39,057 bases of DNA from Candidatus Parcubacteria bacterium (GCA_023137275.1 JAGLPO010000055.1:1-39057), one strand, 5' to 3'. Positions 16,501 to 25,119 are shown, counted from the first letter of the stretch. Numbers and translations: made by a program. Notes: generated by a model not told the origin, from the sequence alone.

Positions 16501-18760
16501 TTTAAATTCAAGAAGAGGGGAAGGAGCAATGATTACCGTAATTCAGGACGATTCTATTTATTATATTCCAATGACTTTTTCAACTGCTGAAACAGCAACG
16601 GAGTTTTACAATTATACTAGTGCTTCTTTTAATAATCCTGCTTTTTATTCTTTTATAGAAGCGGATAGAAGCGAGCTATTTGTTCATTACAGTACGGTAA
16701 CAGGCAGGATTAGCGCTGTTTTTTTTCATGACTACCCGAATGATTTGTTAGATCCTGATCTTGATTCTGACGGCGGCCTTTTAACATTTGATTTTACCGA
16801 TATAAGCTCTGGGAATAGAGTTGCGGTTAATGATGACCCGGGAGAAGGCGGCATATCTGCCGGCGATGCGATTAATCCCGGCGACAGCTGGACTTGGGCA
16901 TGGGCCAATTGCTGCACAGACGGCGGCATGATTGAAATGCCGACAGGAGACTGGTCAATAACCATTGAACCTAATTTTACAGCCGGTATAAACAAGTGGG
17001 CTTATATTCATAATGACGGTGAAATTGTTTTAGATCCAAATAAGCCGGTAACTTTAATTTATAGAGAGAACTTAAAAGAATACACGCCGCAGACTTGCCG
17101 TTTGTATCCGGAAAATGATTCTTTATCCTGCGAGTATTATGAAGATTCAGGCATAAGAAAAAAGGGCTGGCTTGGTTATTGCCTGGAATATGACCGCTAT
17201 CCGGGCTCTAAAGATACCTGTCTTTTATGGCATCCGCTTGATAAAGTGAAAGGCGAGGGCATTGAGGAAGGTGCCGGGTATAATGGCAGGTATCCGCTGT
17301 ATTACTCAGTAGAAAAAAGCATACTTGATATAACTACATCAGACGATGGCAAAGGATCTTTTCGGCATCCAGGCCCATGCGGCGCTTATAGCGATGCTCA
17401 TCCCGAGTATCAGGAAAGCAGAGTTACATTAGCCTCTAATTTGAAGTTAGACAACTCTTCAGGTCTTGATTTATTCCAGTATCTGAATAAAAATTATATA
17501 AATAGCATATTTGTCTGTATTGACACCGTTAATGGCGATTGTAGTTATTCGGGCACAGGCATGGTAACATCGGCTAATAATATTGATTTAGCAGATGGCA
17601 GTGTTTGGTTTCATTCACTTGGTACTGGTAATAGCGGCAGCTGTCAAAAAATAGTGGCCAGATTTGATGATAATGATAATTTATTGTGGGCTACTCTTGT
17701 TAGTGTTGATAATTCTTCTAATGCTTCATATAGTGATGGATGGGTATTTACCGGGACAGTTAAAATAAATTTTCAAATTCCTTTTGGCAATCAAATAGTG
17801 CAGGTTATAACCTCAACTGGACAAAATAAATACTGGAGCGGACGGGTTTATCAGGGCAGTGATTATGAAGTCCTGTGCAATCAAGGATTTCCAGCATTTC
17901 CTCAAATCTGCCGTTATTCAGGAGAAGATTCTTCAATTCCACCGGTGTTTATTTCTGATTATTCTCCGTTTGGCTCGGTAATGCCGCCTTATCCTGTTAA
18001 TAATCCTTATGAATGGGACAGTAAAGACGATATAGATGGCAATCAACCGTTATATTATGAAGAACCTGATAAAAGCTTAAGCGAACCGTACCAGGCAAGA
18101 ATGGGGCAGGTGCATACAATAGAGCCTGTTAAACGGCTTTTCGCCGAAAGTTACGGTATATGGGAATGGGATGGCAGTAATTATGTAAGAACTACCGGTG
18201 ATTGGACGCCGCCTACTAATTTATGCGCAAGCGATCCAAGGCCGGCTTATCCGGGAGATTTGTGCGGCATTCCGCCAACAGTATTTAATATAATGGCTAA
18301 TAATCAAGCTAATAACATACTAATTAGCGACAACCAGTTTATTAATCTAACTTTTAACAGCGATGTTGATGCTGAACAGCTGCCATTGGTAATGTACGCG
18401 GTTGACTGGGGCGATAATGAGCACACAACAGTTTCCGGCGTGGAAATGCGGAATCGGATCAATGCTGACAATCCGCATTCTCTCTACCATTTATACGGAT
18501 ACTGGGACCTTAAAGCAAAGAACGCGGTTAATCAAACAGAAAATAATGTTTATTGCGGCGCGGCCGGCGCTGACGCTTTGAATTATAGCGGCACTGACAG
18601 CGGAATTGACTGTCCTGCCGGCAGCGCTTGTTGCGCCATTCAGCCAAAAGTAAAAATTAAGGATAATTGGGGATGGTGCAATAACGGCGTTAACGGCAGC
18701 CCATGTCCGGTCGGCGGTTATGAGTTGTTTGGCGGCTGGGTTGTAATAAATAGAATATAA
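10517..18760 (+). CDS. giant secreted Cys-rich multidomain surface protein
   Basis: The 2747-residue product has a signal segment (hydrophobic about 33-45, SVSA-QF). An alpha-helical N-terminal region runs to about residue 490. A long Cys-rich region follows, in which C-x5-G-C-x-x, usually ending in an aromatic residue, recurs nine times (near nt 12290, 12410, 13003, 13191, 13824, 14437, 14611, 14728, 15119). Jelly-roll carbohydrate-binding-like modules are suggested where NSSFEN (nt about 12484) and NGGFEW (about 16024) open segments that close with a (F/I)DxIKL-type strand. Near the C-terminus a PKD-like stretch (AVDWGDNEH to YHLYGYWD) lies at nt 18397-18510. It shares a strand and tight spacing with VirB6-, PrgI- and VirB4-like genes, so it may be the substrate or outer part of that machine. 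The domain calls are by eye and the function is unproven. Confidence 0.85.
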   Translation: MKKLPQFQIKPKVAKILNNCKKIVFNKYIGLTILFFLFSFSVANSVSAQFVSVFDSIGNQARLQIEAARKAAEAAKDAKQSLGSKLFHSTLGTALNTIAYDTATWLGSGGEGQKPLFVTEGWGEYFGNVADNAAGSFIETLGQENGYALFNLCEPDLAVKMKIGMGLVRQQRPAAPACTFTEMKKNWEEELDDPNFLIRAQDMFDPTSHDIGIALTLHTKVIEDAAFQEGVKRSELESKEGWLDVRNAADYLRGMTGLGKVKAEKITDPFDKAFKWTGDVVVDAANIFLNQLAITAINTLMKNLAGDDPISEPYPGDWGGFMDYEAGPRRSGIAGAKERFRELIEPSFNTRGDYNILTELSICPNPNKAGPTNCVLSDRFRQAIETKITLGQAIDDGYLNLNGVFGFTSGGMEPPYNEGYPYRSMVILRKFRILPVGWEIAAQFIKDNPSQTDGVKNLGDMVACFSADDDYEGYFKGWCEGLVDPGWVLKAPQNYCKREGPGPEIMSETVSGEEENSRLAISRNDTYCADEQACIKEDQDGDCELFGYCTEERRTWDFGQSGCEPLYNTCQTFRSREGDTASYLENTLDYGVCSLDNVGCKAYCEDYDYISDTFTCGVTTDNVLFADIDIETCGSEAEGCHEFIRTKAGTNANLLINSSFENIALTDIIDDAIPDTFDSWASVGLALSGSYHGSIGLGLGAGGLSATIQVGASGFSLAGQIMTLSLYAKDCQVGDRLELDTSSTTLSAANDWQYYSVTHIYPPTTVGNSVNINVITNSCVIDAIKLEFGNIGSAYGDYRQAGLINQKFAPDYLGCSSASPGAECGEFARECGASEVGCELYSSASDGLTVPAQVTIEDYCPAVCVGYDEYLQADTYFDSIATAQFIPDNARNCSAQSVGCDEFTNLDRVGEGAEAREYYSYLKQCVDPGDTWPAASCQGYYTWEGSADTGYQLRVFMLASDGGGAPYLTNSSGIYDGLTCDESTYNLEINPMCREFFTNTGARYYRFYPYTVTCSDDCHPYRRTEQNIMADIGAAVSACQAECGVNANCLSLCNNNSCVASASDNDRTCEFASGEAVFCKNGGFWRSDHRACIYMAIPDEGVRCSAGQAGCREYSGNMGNNMREIFRDNFEGSIQNWSGVGATGIGLSNNALMVGGESLAVSNGSGQISKILGTAVRQNKTYVLQFLAQAANAPVNLTADIGGIDFVGSAGLDVGLWNIYELNISGLDIVVDDATALQISGNGDFFIDNIRLIEIIDRYFVIKDSWNTPEVCYEDIMGNYRGPVFNLGCDIYTDRDSNIHYLHGFTRLCDESAVGCELMIDTYNYTDYTGDAWNDNNDGSCAGDGRDCVVVPDDEYKFVVYDPDKLCNSNDQGCELFGNAKQYGDYISHSAIYLKNDPDDYNTILCEEEAEGCESWTAPDYIAYFKDPNDMSCEWREPQATSSVSWSWFKLPVKRCDDDSDGKIGVSPGPLPSRYPLEPTVCQTDNDCGAGVSCIKDNNDYLCVVDQIKTIGYGGQGNRVGQPTMDIDAYNWAGLCPSSQAGCSEYIDPISSFGVNAVFNADFAQDVDINGVPDGWSSGGAQDVNVEPFTLYRLAGENNSGALALACDNPIFILNEFNILAAIGTSYTLNLSGVGAVSRLVYTANNTACEITVSSMAGKISLKEAVIDYQIRQKVDRKGCNGIVDFEQGCILFNERTRNGAILSGFVWDADLTIDDADGVSPQVGGTEENDANTILRVSPNRICDKWLACKSYIKDENDNPVCFNIGLCNSVDNNGNCNNFVITNQNNQTYPSLVNAGMISNMSGYVKADHNNSLEESDLFPLAAMEQIGETSMVANGGFEWAGSNGYPIGWQYGEGISWDDNVFVVIDNPYSAQEEGIGYAPIGNNFLKLGSTHHAVSEWAEVLGGITYVLTAYINTINLSDGIARLQIKQYDGAGSLVQTDYDVVNLEPGNKWTYRLGSFKTDVSATRIEIMLHSNTDTVGNFYFDDIKLRPALNSRRGEGAMITVIQDDSIYYIPMTFSTAETATEFYNYTSASFNNPAFYSFIEADRSELFVHYSTVTGRISAVFFHDYPNDLLDPDLDSDGGLLTFDFTDISSGNRVAVNDDPGEGGISAGDAINPGDSWTWAWANCCTDGGMIEMPTGDWSITIEPNFTAGINKWAYIHNDGEIVLDPNKPVTLIYRENLKEYTPQTCRLYPENDSLSCEYYEDSGIRKKGWLGYCLEYDRYPGSKDTCLLWHPLDKVKGEGIEEGAGYNGRYPLYYSVEKSILDITTSDDGKGSFRHPGPCGAYSDAHPEYQESRVTLASNLKLDNSSGLDLFQYLNKNYINSIFVCIDTVNGDCSYSGTGMVTSANNIDLADGSVWFHSLGTGNSGSCQKIVARFDDNDNLLWATLVSVDNSSNASYSDGWVFTGTVKINFQIPFGNQIVQVITSTGQNKYWSGRVYQGSDYEVLCNQGFPAFPQICRYSGEDSSIPPVFISDYSPFGSVMPPYPVNNPYEWDSKDDIDGNQPLYYEEPDKSLSEPYQARMGQVHTIEPVKRLFAESYGIWEWDGSNYVRTTGDWTPPTNLCASDPRPAYPGDLCGIPPTVFNIMANNQANNILISDNQFINLTFNSDVDAEQLPLVMYAVDWGDNEHTTVSGVEMRNRINADNPHSLYHLYGYWDLKAKNAVNQTENNVYCGAAGADALNYSGTDSGIDCPAGSACCAIQPKVKIKDNWGWCNNGVNGSPCPVGGYELFGGWVVINRI

Positions 18761-18813
18761 TATCGCGCGAAGATTTTATGTTTCAGTTATTGCCGATGGA
18801 GGCTGATTCTTTG

Positions 18814-18891
18814 GAAATCACAAATTGTGATTTCAAGAGGGAAAAATGGTGAATATTCACAAAACTTGAAGTCACAAACTGTGACTTCAAG
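18814..18891. repeat. two related palindromes in the gap after the giant gene
   Basis: 18814-18834 is a 21-bp palindrome with core TCACAAATTGTGA. 18865-18891 is a 27-bp palindrome with 12-base arms and core TCACAAACTGTGA. The two share GAARTCACA arms. Together they occupy most of the 171-bp gap between the giant gene and 18932. No T tract follows either, so they do not look like terminators; tandem operators or a decayed repeat are possible. Confidence 0.7.
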
Positions 18892-18931
18892 CCGGGTTGA
18901 TTTATTAAATATTGTTTAAAAACAAAAATAA

Positions 18932-19456
18932 ATGGCAAACCAAGAGGCAAATATGGTAAGGGATATGGAGCAGGCCAGGCAATTGTCGCAGGCCAGGCAG
19001 ATTGGCAGGTCAGTAAACGCGGTTGTTAAGGGCGGTCCGGCTGGTGCGGCAATGCGCGGTTTTTCGCTTGGTATGAATTTGCGCCAGCAAGCGGCAGACG
19101 GCAGATTTGACGGCGGAGCTTTCTATACGGTTCTTTTTCTTAGCGCGATTAAGGATTTTGTTGATCTTGTCACATTGGGGACAATTGGTACGCTGATAAA
19201 TATATTTGTAACTTTTGCCTTGATAATATTTTTTCTGGGCAAGCGTTCAATATTAAGGCGTTTACTGATGAGATTTTTTATCGGGCCAATGATTGTTGAG
19301 ATGATTCCGTTTCTTAATATTTTTCCCACTTACACGATAGCGACAATAATGTTTAAGCTTAAAGCGGATAAGATGCAGCGCCAACTGGAAAGTGAAGCCG
19401 AAGATGTTGAGCAAGAGGCTAAATGGCAGGCAGAGAGATTAAACGCGATTGCGTAA
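18932..19456 (+). CDS. small membrane protein of the secretion cluster, unknown
   Basis: A 174-residue protein with three parts: a hydrophilic helical N-terminus (residues 1-60, rich in Gln, Arg and Ala), two or three hydrophobic helices (about 64-140), and a charged C-terminal helix (KLKADKMQRQLESEAEDVEQEAKWQAERL). I do not recognise a named family. It directly precedes the VirB6-like gene and follows the giant gene on the same strand, so a role as an accessory membrane subunit of that machine is inferred from position only. The ATG at 18932 is the first good start. Confidence 0.7.
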   Translation: MANQEANMVRDMEQARQLSQARQIGRSVNAVVKGGPAGAAMRGFSLGMNLRQQAADGRFDGGAFYTVLFLSAIKDFVDLVTLGTIGTLINIFVTFALIIFFLGKRSILRRLLMRFFIGPMIVEMIPFLNIFPTYTIATIMFKLKADKMQRQLESEAEDVEQEAKWQAERLNAIA

Positions 19457-19494
19457 AATTAAATCATGAGATATTTATAATAACTACGGATACT

Positions 19495-22041
19495 ATGGAT
19501 ACAACAGCAGCTATTCTTAAAAATGCTATAATCGGTGCGGTAGGTTATCTGGCCGGAATAGTTATTTGGATAGAGGGGAAATTTATTAGTTTGACTATGT
19601 GGGCGATTATCCATATTGCCCCGTACAATAATTTCATAAATGAAGAATCAATTATTGAAGCCTGGGTGATTGTCCGTGATTTTTGCAATATGTTTTTTAT
19701 TTTGATTCTTCTTTTGATCGCTTTTGCCAGTATTCTTCAGTATGAGAATTACAGCATTAAACGCTTGTTGCCAAAGTTGATTTTAATGGCGATTCTTATT
19801 AATTTTTCCCGCATGATCTGCGGCATAATAATTGATGCCGGACAAATTGTAATGCTTACTTTTGTCAGCGCTTTCGCGGATGGGGGTGGAAATTTTGCGC
19901 AACATTTAGGAATAGATAAATATTTATCCATGGTTCATGGTACTCAATGGACAGCGGATGTTAGCCTATTTTCCACGTTAGGGGCTTTGGGCGCCGCGAT
20001 AGTGGTTATGGCGGTCGCGGCCGTTGTAATGGTAGTTTTATTATGTGTGTTAATGATTCGCATAGTTATGATTTGGATATATATTGTTTTATCTCCTTTG
20101 GCGTTTCTTTTGTCAGCTTTTCCGGGTGGCCAGAAATACGCCGCGCAATGGTGGCGTGATTTCACCACTCAGGTCGTGGCCGGGCCGCTTCTGGCTTTTT
20201 TCATTTGGCTGGCTTTAATTACCTCAGCCCAGGTTAAACATTTATCAGGGGCTGACATAAGCACGTTGCAGTGTTTCGGTCCTAACGAGATTCTATGCCC
20301 TGGCGAATTTATTAATTTTCTTGTTGCTATAGGCATGCTGGTCGGCGGTTTGGCCGCCACTTCCAAGCTGGGTGGAGCAATCGGAGCCGCGGCCGGAAAA
20401 GGCATAGCGAGTATTCATAAGGGCAAGGCATTGGCTTGGGGCGGGACAAAACTTGGCGCTTTTAAGGCCGGCCGGTTTCTCGACACTAAACAAACCGGCT
20501 GGCAGGAAAAAATTGCTAATAAAGTTGGTTTAGTAGATTATAAGCCAAAGTCGCTTAATTATAGGGCAATTGCTCAGGGTTGGCGCACAAAAAAGGCAAA
20601 AGATATGCAGATATATGATCAACAGGTGGGAAGATCTGATGTATGGGCGGACAATTTTAATAAATATTTAAGTTTTGCGCAGATTGGAGCAATTAGAAAA
20701 AATAAAAAAAGGATTATTAAAGACGAAACAGAGGCCACGCAAATTGATAAAGAATCAAAGCTAATTCAAAGAAGAAAGAACTATGCGGGATGGGACGAAG
20801 ATCGTCAGGTAAAGGCGTTAGAAAAATATAGAACAAACGAAACAAAAATTACAGATGCATATTCTAACAATGCTAATCCAAATTTAAAAAAGGTTGAAAA
20901 AGAGAAATGGGCAAAAGAACAGTATGACGACGATATTAATGCTTTAACATTTGGTAAACAATATAATACTAAAGAATTGGATGATAAAATAAAAGAAAAC
21001 GAAGAAGAGGTTACCAGGCTTACGGATCATACGCTAATCGGGCTGCATGGTGATAAATACAAACCTTATGATTTTCCATTTAGCAAGGGCGGAATGGAAG
21101 AAGCCGTTGATAAGCAAGAATCAGAAACGAACAGGAGTACGCGAGGCCAGGATTTTGCCGTGATAAATGAGTGGTTAACCGCGTATCAGGAAAAAGATGA
21201 AACAAAGATGTCAGCCACTTTACGAATTCTAGCCAAAAATAATGACCTTAATGAATTAGCCAAAGATCCGCGTGTAATACGACTAATGACCAAGCAAAAT
21301 GGTCTTTTAGAAAAATTAAATAGTAAAGGTATGTTTAAGAATGAAGATGGGCTTAAGCTTGATCCCGGCCAGCTTGAAAGTCTTAAACAGGGTGTCCGGG
21401 CCAACCCGGTTTCACCGGCTCATATTCAGGCCTTGGTTCAGGGAGCGTTTGAGTCAATCAATGTTGATGATTCTAAGGCGGCCCGCCACGCTAATTTAAT
21501 TGGCGGCAATTCCATAGCCGCCGGCAATGGAGTGGGTTACGCGATGTCCGTTGGGGACGTGGCTACTGGTAATTTTGAGTTTTCGAAATATAAATTTGAA
21601 AAAGAAAGAGGCGTTTTGGAAACTACAGAAGGTAGAAATGCCGCTGTGGCCGGGAAAATGGCAAATATTGAACCGCAACAGAAAATGCGCACTTTTCATC
21701 CTGATACTCTTTTTGCCGAAGGATCAGACGGCGAGCTTACTTATGTCCATGAGATGGGAAAAGAATCTTTAAAGTCTTTTACTTATCAGGATCTTGAACA
21801 TATAAGTCGTATACGAAGTGACAATATTACAAAGATAAAAAGCAGTCCTCACATTATTGAAGAAATAGTTAAAATAGCCAAAGAGGTTCAGGATGCCGGC
21901 GACATACAGCAGGCAAAAATTATTAAAAAGGTTGCCGGACATCTAAAGGCTAAGATAGAGGGCGGCGGAGTAGTTAAAAGCTCGGAAGCGGCCGAAGAAG
22001 CTATTAAGGATTTGGCTAAAAAATATGAGTTAGAAGATTAA
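19495..22041 (+). CDS. VirB6/TrbL-like type IV secretion channel protein
   Basis: I start this at ATG 19495 (848 residues), because the frame's earlier start at 19423 would overlap the upstream gene and add a hydrophilic stretch. Residues 1-310 hold about seven membrane helices. They include the diagnostic stretch RIVMIWIYIVLSPLAFLLSAFPGGQ and QWWRDFTTQVVAGPLLAFFIW (about 180-240), which resembles the conserved core of VirB6/TrbL polytopic proteins. The remaining 540 residues are a charged, mostly helical cytoplasmic domain with no motif I know. Family knowledge: VirB6 forms part of the inner-membrane translocation pore. The next gene follows after three bases. The secretion assignment is good; the tail is unexplained and longer than in classical VirB6. 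Confidence 0.8.
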   Translation: MDTTAAILKNAIIGAVGYLAGIVIWIEGKFISLTMWAIIHIAPYNNFINEESIIEAWVIVRDFCNMFFILILLLIAFASILQYENYSIKRLLPKLILMAILINFSRMICGIIIDAGQIVMLTFVSAFADGGGNFAQHLGIDKYLSMVHGTQWTADVSLFSTLGALGAAIVVMAVAAVVMVVLLCVLMIRIVMIWIYIVLSPLAFLLSAFPGGQKYAAQWWRDFTTQVVAGPLLAFFIWLALITSAQVKHLSGADISTLQCFGPNEILCPGEFINFLVAIGMLVGGLAATSKLGGAIGAAAGKGIASIHKGKALAWGGTKLGAFKAGRFLDTKQTGWQEKIANKVGLVDYKPKSLNYRAIAQGWRTKKAKDMQIYDQQVGRSDVWADNFNKYLSFAQIGAIRKNKKRIIKDETEATQIDKESKLIQRRKNYAGWDEDRQVKALEKYRTNETKITDAYSNNANPNLKKVEKEKWAKEQYDDDINALTFGKQYNTKELDDKIKENEEEVTRLTDHTLIGLHGDKYKPYDFPFSKGGMEEAVDKQESETNRSTRGQDFAVINEWLTAYQEKDETKMSATLRILAKNNDLNELAKDPRVIRLMTKQNGLLEKLNSKGMFKNEDGLKLDPGQLESLKQGVRANPVSPAHIQALVQGAFESINVDDSKAARHANLIGGNSIAAGNGVGYAMSVGDVATGNFEFSKYKFEKERGVLETTEGRNAAVAGKMANIEPQQKMRTFHPDTLFAEGSDGELTYVHEMGKESLKSFTYQDLEHISRIRSDNITKIKSSPHIIEEIVKIAKEVQDAGDIQQAKIIKKVAGHLKAKIEGGGVVKSSEAAEEAIKDLAKKYELED

Positions 22042-22044
22042 TAT

Positions 22045-22965
22045 ATGCAAAACATAAATATAAGCCAACAAGTTGATGAATTTATCTATTATCTTGATGA
22101 TATTCAAGGCAGAAAGCTTTATAATTCAATAAAAAAAGATTCACTGGATGAAATAAATAAAGATTATGAAATGAAAGGCGCGTATTTGGCTTTGCAGTTT
22201 TTAATAATTCCTTATTTATCAACAACAGAAATAAGCGGTTTAATAAAAGCTGATTTGTTTTTGGGATTGCAGATTGATGATATTGATATTTCCGAACGGC
22301 TGAAAAAGAAATTGCTTTTTATGCATTTAGCGGACAGGGATAACTTTAAAAACGAAATAAAGACCGCTTTACTAAGTAATAAAGAGCAAATTACCAAAGA
22401 AGTAAAAAATAATGATAATAAGCCTCTTAAAACCGCTAATGACTGGCTTTTGGATTATGTTTCCCAGTCAGATAAGAGTAAAAGCGATATCATGCTTAAG
22501 GCAGAGTATTTTTATCAAAAATCTTATTTTACTAAATTGCCTGAGGATGAAAAATTAGTATTAAGGAAACTGTTCGCGCTTTATAATTTTTTAAATACTT
22601 CTTCTATGACTCCGGAAGGTTTTGAGGATGATTTGCTGCTGATGAATGAGCAAGGGCAATTAATTACCACCAACAAGGGAAAGGTTGTTGTGCTGTATGA
22701 TACGAAAAGCAAAGGCACGGCCAAAGGCAGGCCCAAGGCCAGAACCGTGGGCTTGCCGAAAACAGAGGAAGAAAAGGAGATTGATGAATTGAAAATGGAG
22801 GAGAAAAAGTATCCTGCTGGCGGGCTGGAGCAGAGAGCGATTGAGGAAGAAGTGGAAAAAAAGAAAAAAATTGAGGATATTAAAGCAATGGCCGGTAAAT
22901 TCAAGCCAAACAGTTTGGAATATAAAGCAATGATGGAAGAAATTGAGAAAATTAATAAACAGTAG
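22045..22965 (+). CDS. soluble helical hypothetical protein of the secretion cluster
   Basis: A 306-residue protein with no signal peptide or membrane segment. The N-terminal two thirds look like a helical domain ([23 protein letters not shown] onward). A Lys/Gly linker ([16 protein letters not shown]) follows, then a Glu/Lys-rich C-terminal coiled-coil-like helix (about 240-306). I recognise no family. It begins three bases after the VirB6-like stop and ends one base before the RibL-like ATG at 22967. Translation is probably coupled with its neighbours, and it may attach to the cytoplasmic face of the channel; that is inference from position. Confidence 0.7.
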   Translation: MQNINISQQVDEFIYYLDDIQGRKLYNSIKKDSLDEINKDYEMKGAYLALQFLIIPYLSTTEISGLIKADLFLGLQIDDIDISERLKKKLLFMHLADRDNFKNEIKTALLSNKEQITKEVKNNDNKPLKTANDWLLDYVSQSDKSKSDIMLKAEYFYQKSYFTKLPEDEKLVLRKLFALYNFLNTSSMTPEGFEDDLLLMNEQGQLITTNKGKVVVLYDTKSKGTAKGRPKARTVGLPKTEEEKEIDELKMEEKKYPAGGLEQRAIEEEVEKKKKIEDIKAMAGKFKPNSLEYKAMMEEIEKINKQ

Positions 22966-22966
22966 T

Positions 22967-23353
22967 ATGAAGACTGTAATGGCTTTTGGGACATTTGATT
23001 ATCTACATCCGGGGCATATTTCTTATCTAAAGCAGGCCAGAAAGCTGGGGGACAAGCTGATTGTGGTGGTGGCCAAAGATATAAACGTAACACGGATAAA
23101 AGGCAAAGCGCCAAGGCAGAATGAGAATATCAGGCTGGACAGGATCAAAGAACTGGATATTGTTGACAAGGCATTGCTTGGGAATGAAAAAGACCGGCTG
23201 CGCGTGGTAGAGGAAAATCAGCCAAATATAATAGCCCTTGGCTATGATCAGCAGGCTGATGAAAAAGAGCTGGAAAAACAGTTTAAGGGAAAGATCATTA
23301 GATTAAAGCCGTATAAGCCGGAGAAGTATAAGAGCTCTAAAATAAAAAAATGA
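22967..23353 (+). CDS. RibL-like FAD synthetase (FMN adenylyl/cytidylyltransferase family)
   Basis: Starting at ATG 22967 gives 128 residues; an in-frame start at 22943 would overlap the previous gene. The nucleotidyltransferase signature is [11 protein letters not shown] (about residues 5-15, the HxGH motif). Then come [34 protein letters not shown] and a Lys-rich tail KYKSSKIKK. The whole order matches archaeal RibL, which makes FAD from FMN, better than the N-terminal half of bacterial bifunctional RibF. The next gene overlaps by ATGA and is a riboflavin kinase, so the two together would turn riboflavin into FMN and FAD. TagD-like glycerol-phosphate cytidylyltransferase is the alternative, but the partner gene argues for flavin. 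Confidence 0.8.
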   Translation: MKTVMAFGTFDYLHPGHISYLKQARKLGDKLIVVVAKDINVTRIKGKAPRQNENIRLDRIKELDIVDKALLGNEKDRLRVVEENQPNIIALGYDQQADEKELEKQFKGKIIRLKPYKPEKYKSSKIKK

Positions 23354-23691
23354 AAACATTTACAGCGCGAGTAATTACCGGTGTTGGTCGAGGCCATCGG
23401 ATCGGTTTTCCAACCATTAATCTGGATAAAATTGATTTGGATATCAATCATGGAATTTATTTGGTAAAAGCGATTATTAAGGCACGGGAATATAAGGGTC
23501 TTATGCATTTTGGCCGCAAGGAAACCTATAATGAGCCGGTTTCTCTGGAATTGTATATTAAAGAGCATGTATCTGATCTTAAGTCGGAAGTTGTGGAAAT
23601 AGTGATTAAAAAGAGATTGCGCAATATAAAAAAATTTCAAAATACTAGCAATTTGCAGCAACAGATAAAAAAAGATTTAGAAGTGTTATAA
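23350..23691 (+). CDS. stand-alone riboflavin kinase (RibF C-terminal-type)
   Basis: A 113-residue protein matching the flavokinase domain: [15 protein letters not shown] (about 11-25, with the Mg-ATP motif PTxN as PTIN), the beta-barrel stretch [16 protein letters not shown], the catalytic-glutamate strand SLELYI, and the C-terminal helix [10 protein letters not shown]. It phosphorylates riboflavin to FMN. Bacteria normally carry this domain fused to an adenylyltransferase as RibF; here it is separate and overlaps the RibL-like gene by four bases (ATGA). It is at the short end for the family. The region that usually reads NIGxxPTF is altered to HFGRKETY, but the length and order of the remaining segments agree. 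Confidence 0.85.
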   Translation: MKTFTARVITGVGRGHRIGFPTINLDKIDLDINHGIYLVKAIIKAREYKGLMHFGRKETYNEPVSLELYIKEHVSDLKSEVVEIVIKKRLRNIKKFQNTSNLQQQIKKDLEVL

Positions 23692-23694
23692 AAT

Positions 23695-25119
23695 ATGATA
23701 GGATATTTAGAAAAATTTAATAAGCTGCCTGGCGACATTCGCGACACTGTTTCAAAACAAGAAACAGTTGAAGCGATAAACGCGCTGGAGCAAAAATATA
23801 AGATCAGCCTGGCCATGATCGTAATGCGGGTGATGGTTAAAGATATTTCTTTGGTGGATTTGGCTAAGTTTTTTGTGTTTGAAAATAATTTTGAGGTCAA
23901 ACAAGCCGAAGAATTGGTCGAAGAGTTAAAAATAAAAGTTTTTAAAGACGCGGCCGCCTATTTGGGCTTTGACTCTGATTTTGGCACTGATGATTCCGCG
24001 GCCGCGCCGCCGGCCGCGCCGGTCAGAAGTTCAAATTTTTATTTTTCTCCCGAAGACGAGGAAGAAGTAAAAGAATTAGCGCGGATCATGGGTACTGGAA
24101 ACAAAAAGGAAATGGAAAAAAAAGAAGAAAATAATAAAGAGTTTTTAGCTATAGTTGATATAATAAGCAAAGAGCTGAATTTTAATTTTAGTTCAGACGA
24201 GCTGCGCAAGAGATTTAACAGCGTAGTACTCACTTATGTAAAAGGAATACGCAATAAACTGGACACCAAAAGCACGTTAATAAAAGGAGTTGAAACCGGT
24301 GGCCTGGGCTTGAATGAGGCCTTGTCCATAAAGTCCATGGCAGCCGCTGACAGGATAATGATGGAGCAAAAGAATAATAAAAGCGAACCGTTGCTTGAAC
24401 CGGCGCGAGACAAGTTAAGCAAAGACAAGCCAAACGCCTCAACTGTAGAGCATTCCGGAACGGCGCTGGATAAAGCTGTTATAAATAAAAAAGAACAGCC
24501 CAAAGCGCCTGCCGTGAACAGGGATATGGTTTATGATTTTAAGGCCCTGAAAGAAAAAGAGGTTGTTGCGCCTGGTAGCGGTCCGGAAAAGGTTGATGGC
24601 CGGATGGATAAAAAGACAGCCTTGGATATGCATACAATAAATTTACGTAAAAATAATTCAGCTAAACCGCCTAAAGACAAGCCAAAAGAGCCATTAACCG
24701 AAACAAAAGTGCCGGCAAATATCGCTGTTGGACCGCGAATCGCCAGTTTAAGCAATGGCAAAAAAAGAGTTGAAGACGTTAAGTATGTCCCCAAGCTAAC
24801 CGGTCCGGTGGATGAATTAAAGGAAATGGATATTATTAATTTTCGGCGCCTTAATCCGGATGCCAGGATCGCGACAGGCAAAATAATTGAGAAAATAAAA
24901 TTCCTGGAAGATGACGGCTATGAGAAGCGCCTGGCCGGAATAAGTGCCTGGCGGAAAAGTCCGGCTAATAAGCTGTATCTTGCTATCGGGCAGAACAGCA
25001 TAGACAGCCAGAAAAATGTTGACACCGTGATCGCGGAGCGGCAAGCAAATAAGGAAGATTATTTAACACCCCGGGAATTTATCGCTATCATGGATTTAAA
25101 TAAGGCCCTAAGATTTTAA
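23695..25119 (+). CDS. soluble hypothetical protein with disordered middle, secretion cluster
   Basis: A 474-residue cytoplasmic-type protein. The N-terminal domain (about 1-85) is helical and starts LEKFNKLPGDIRDTVS. An Ala/Pro-rich linker follows, then a second helical part (about 115-225). A long Lys/Pro/Ala-rich stretch (about 225-360), probably disordered, leads to a compact C-terminal domain (about 365-474) beginning VKYVPKLTGPVDELKEM. No known motif is visible. It follows the riboflavin kinase by three bases and is separated from prgI only by the palindromic element at 25120. Its place suggests a role around the secretion machine, but nothing in the sequence defines it. Confidence 0.7.
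   Translation: MIGYLEKFNKLPGDIRDTVSKQETVEAINALEQKYKISLAMIVMRVMVKDISLVDLAKFFVFENNFEVKQAEELVEELKIKVFKDAAAYLGFDSDFGTDDSAAAPPAAPVRSSNFYFSPEDEEEVKELARIMGTGNKKEMEKKEENNKEFLAIVDIISKELNFNFSSDELRKRFNSVVLTYVKGIRNKLDTKSTLIKGVETGGLGLNEALSIKSMAAADRIMMEQKNNKSEPLLEPARDKLSKDKPNASTVEHSGTALDKAVINKKEQPKAPAVNRDMVYDFKALKEKEVVAPGSGPEKVDGRMDKKTALDMHTINLRKNNSAKPPKDKPKEPLTETKVPANIAVGPRIASLSNGKKRVEDVKYVPKLTGPVDELKEMDIINFRRLNPDARIATGKIIEKIKFLEDDGYEKRLAGISAWRKSPANKLYLAIGQNSIDSQKNVDTVIAERQANKEDYLTPREFIAIMDLNKALRF

Noticed and set aside
18778..18852. Small ORF of 24 codons after the giant gene
   Set aside because: It runs through the first palindrome and has no clear ribosome binding site; probably chance.
19423..22041. 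Long start of the VirB6-like gene at 19423
   Set aside because: It overlaps the upstream gene and adds 24 hydrophilic residues before the first helix; ATG 19495 fits better.
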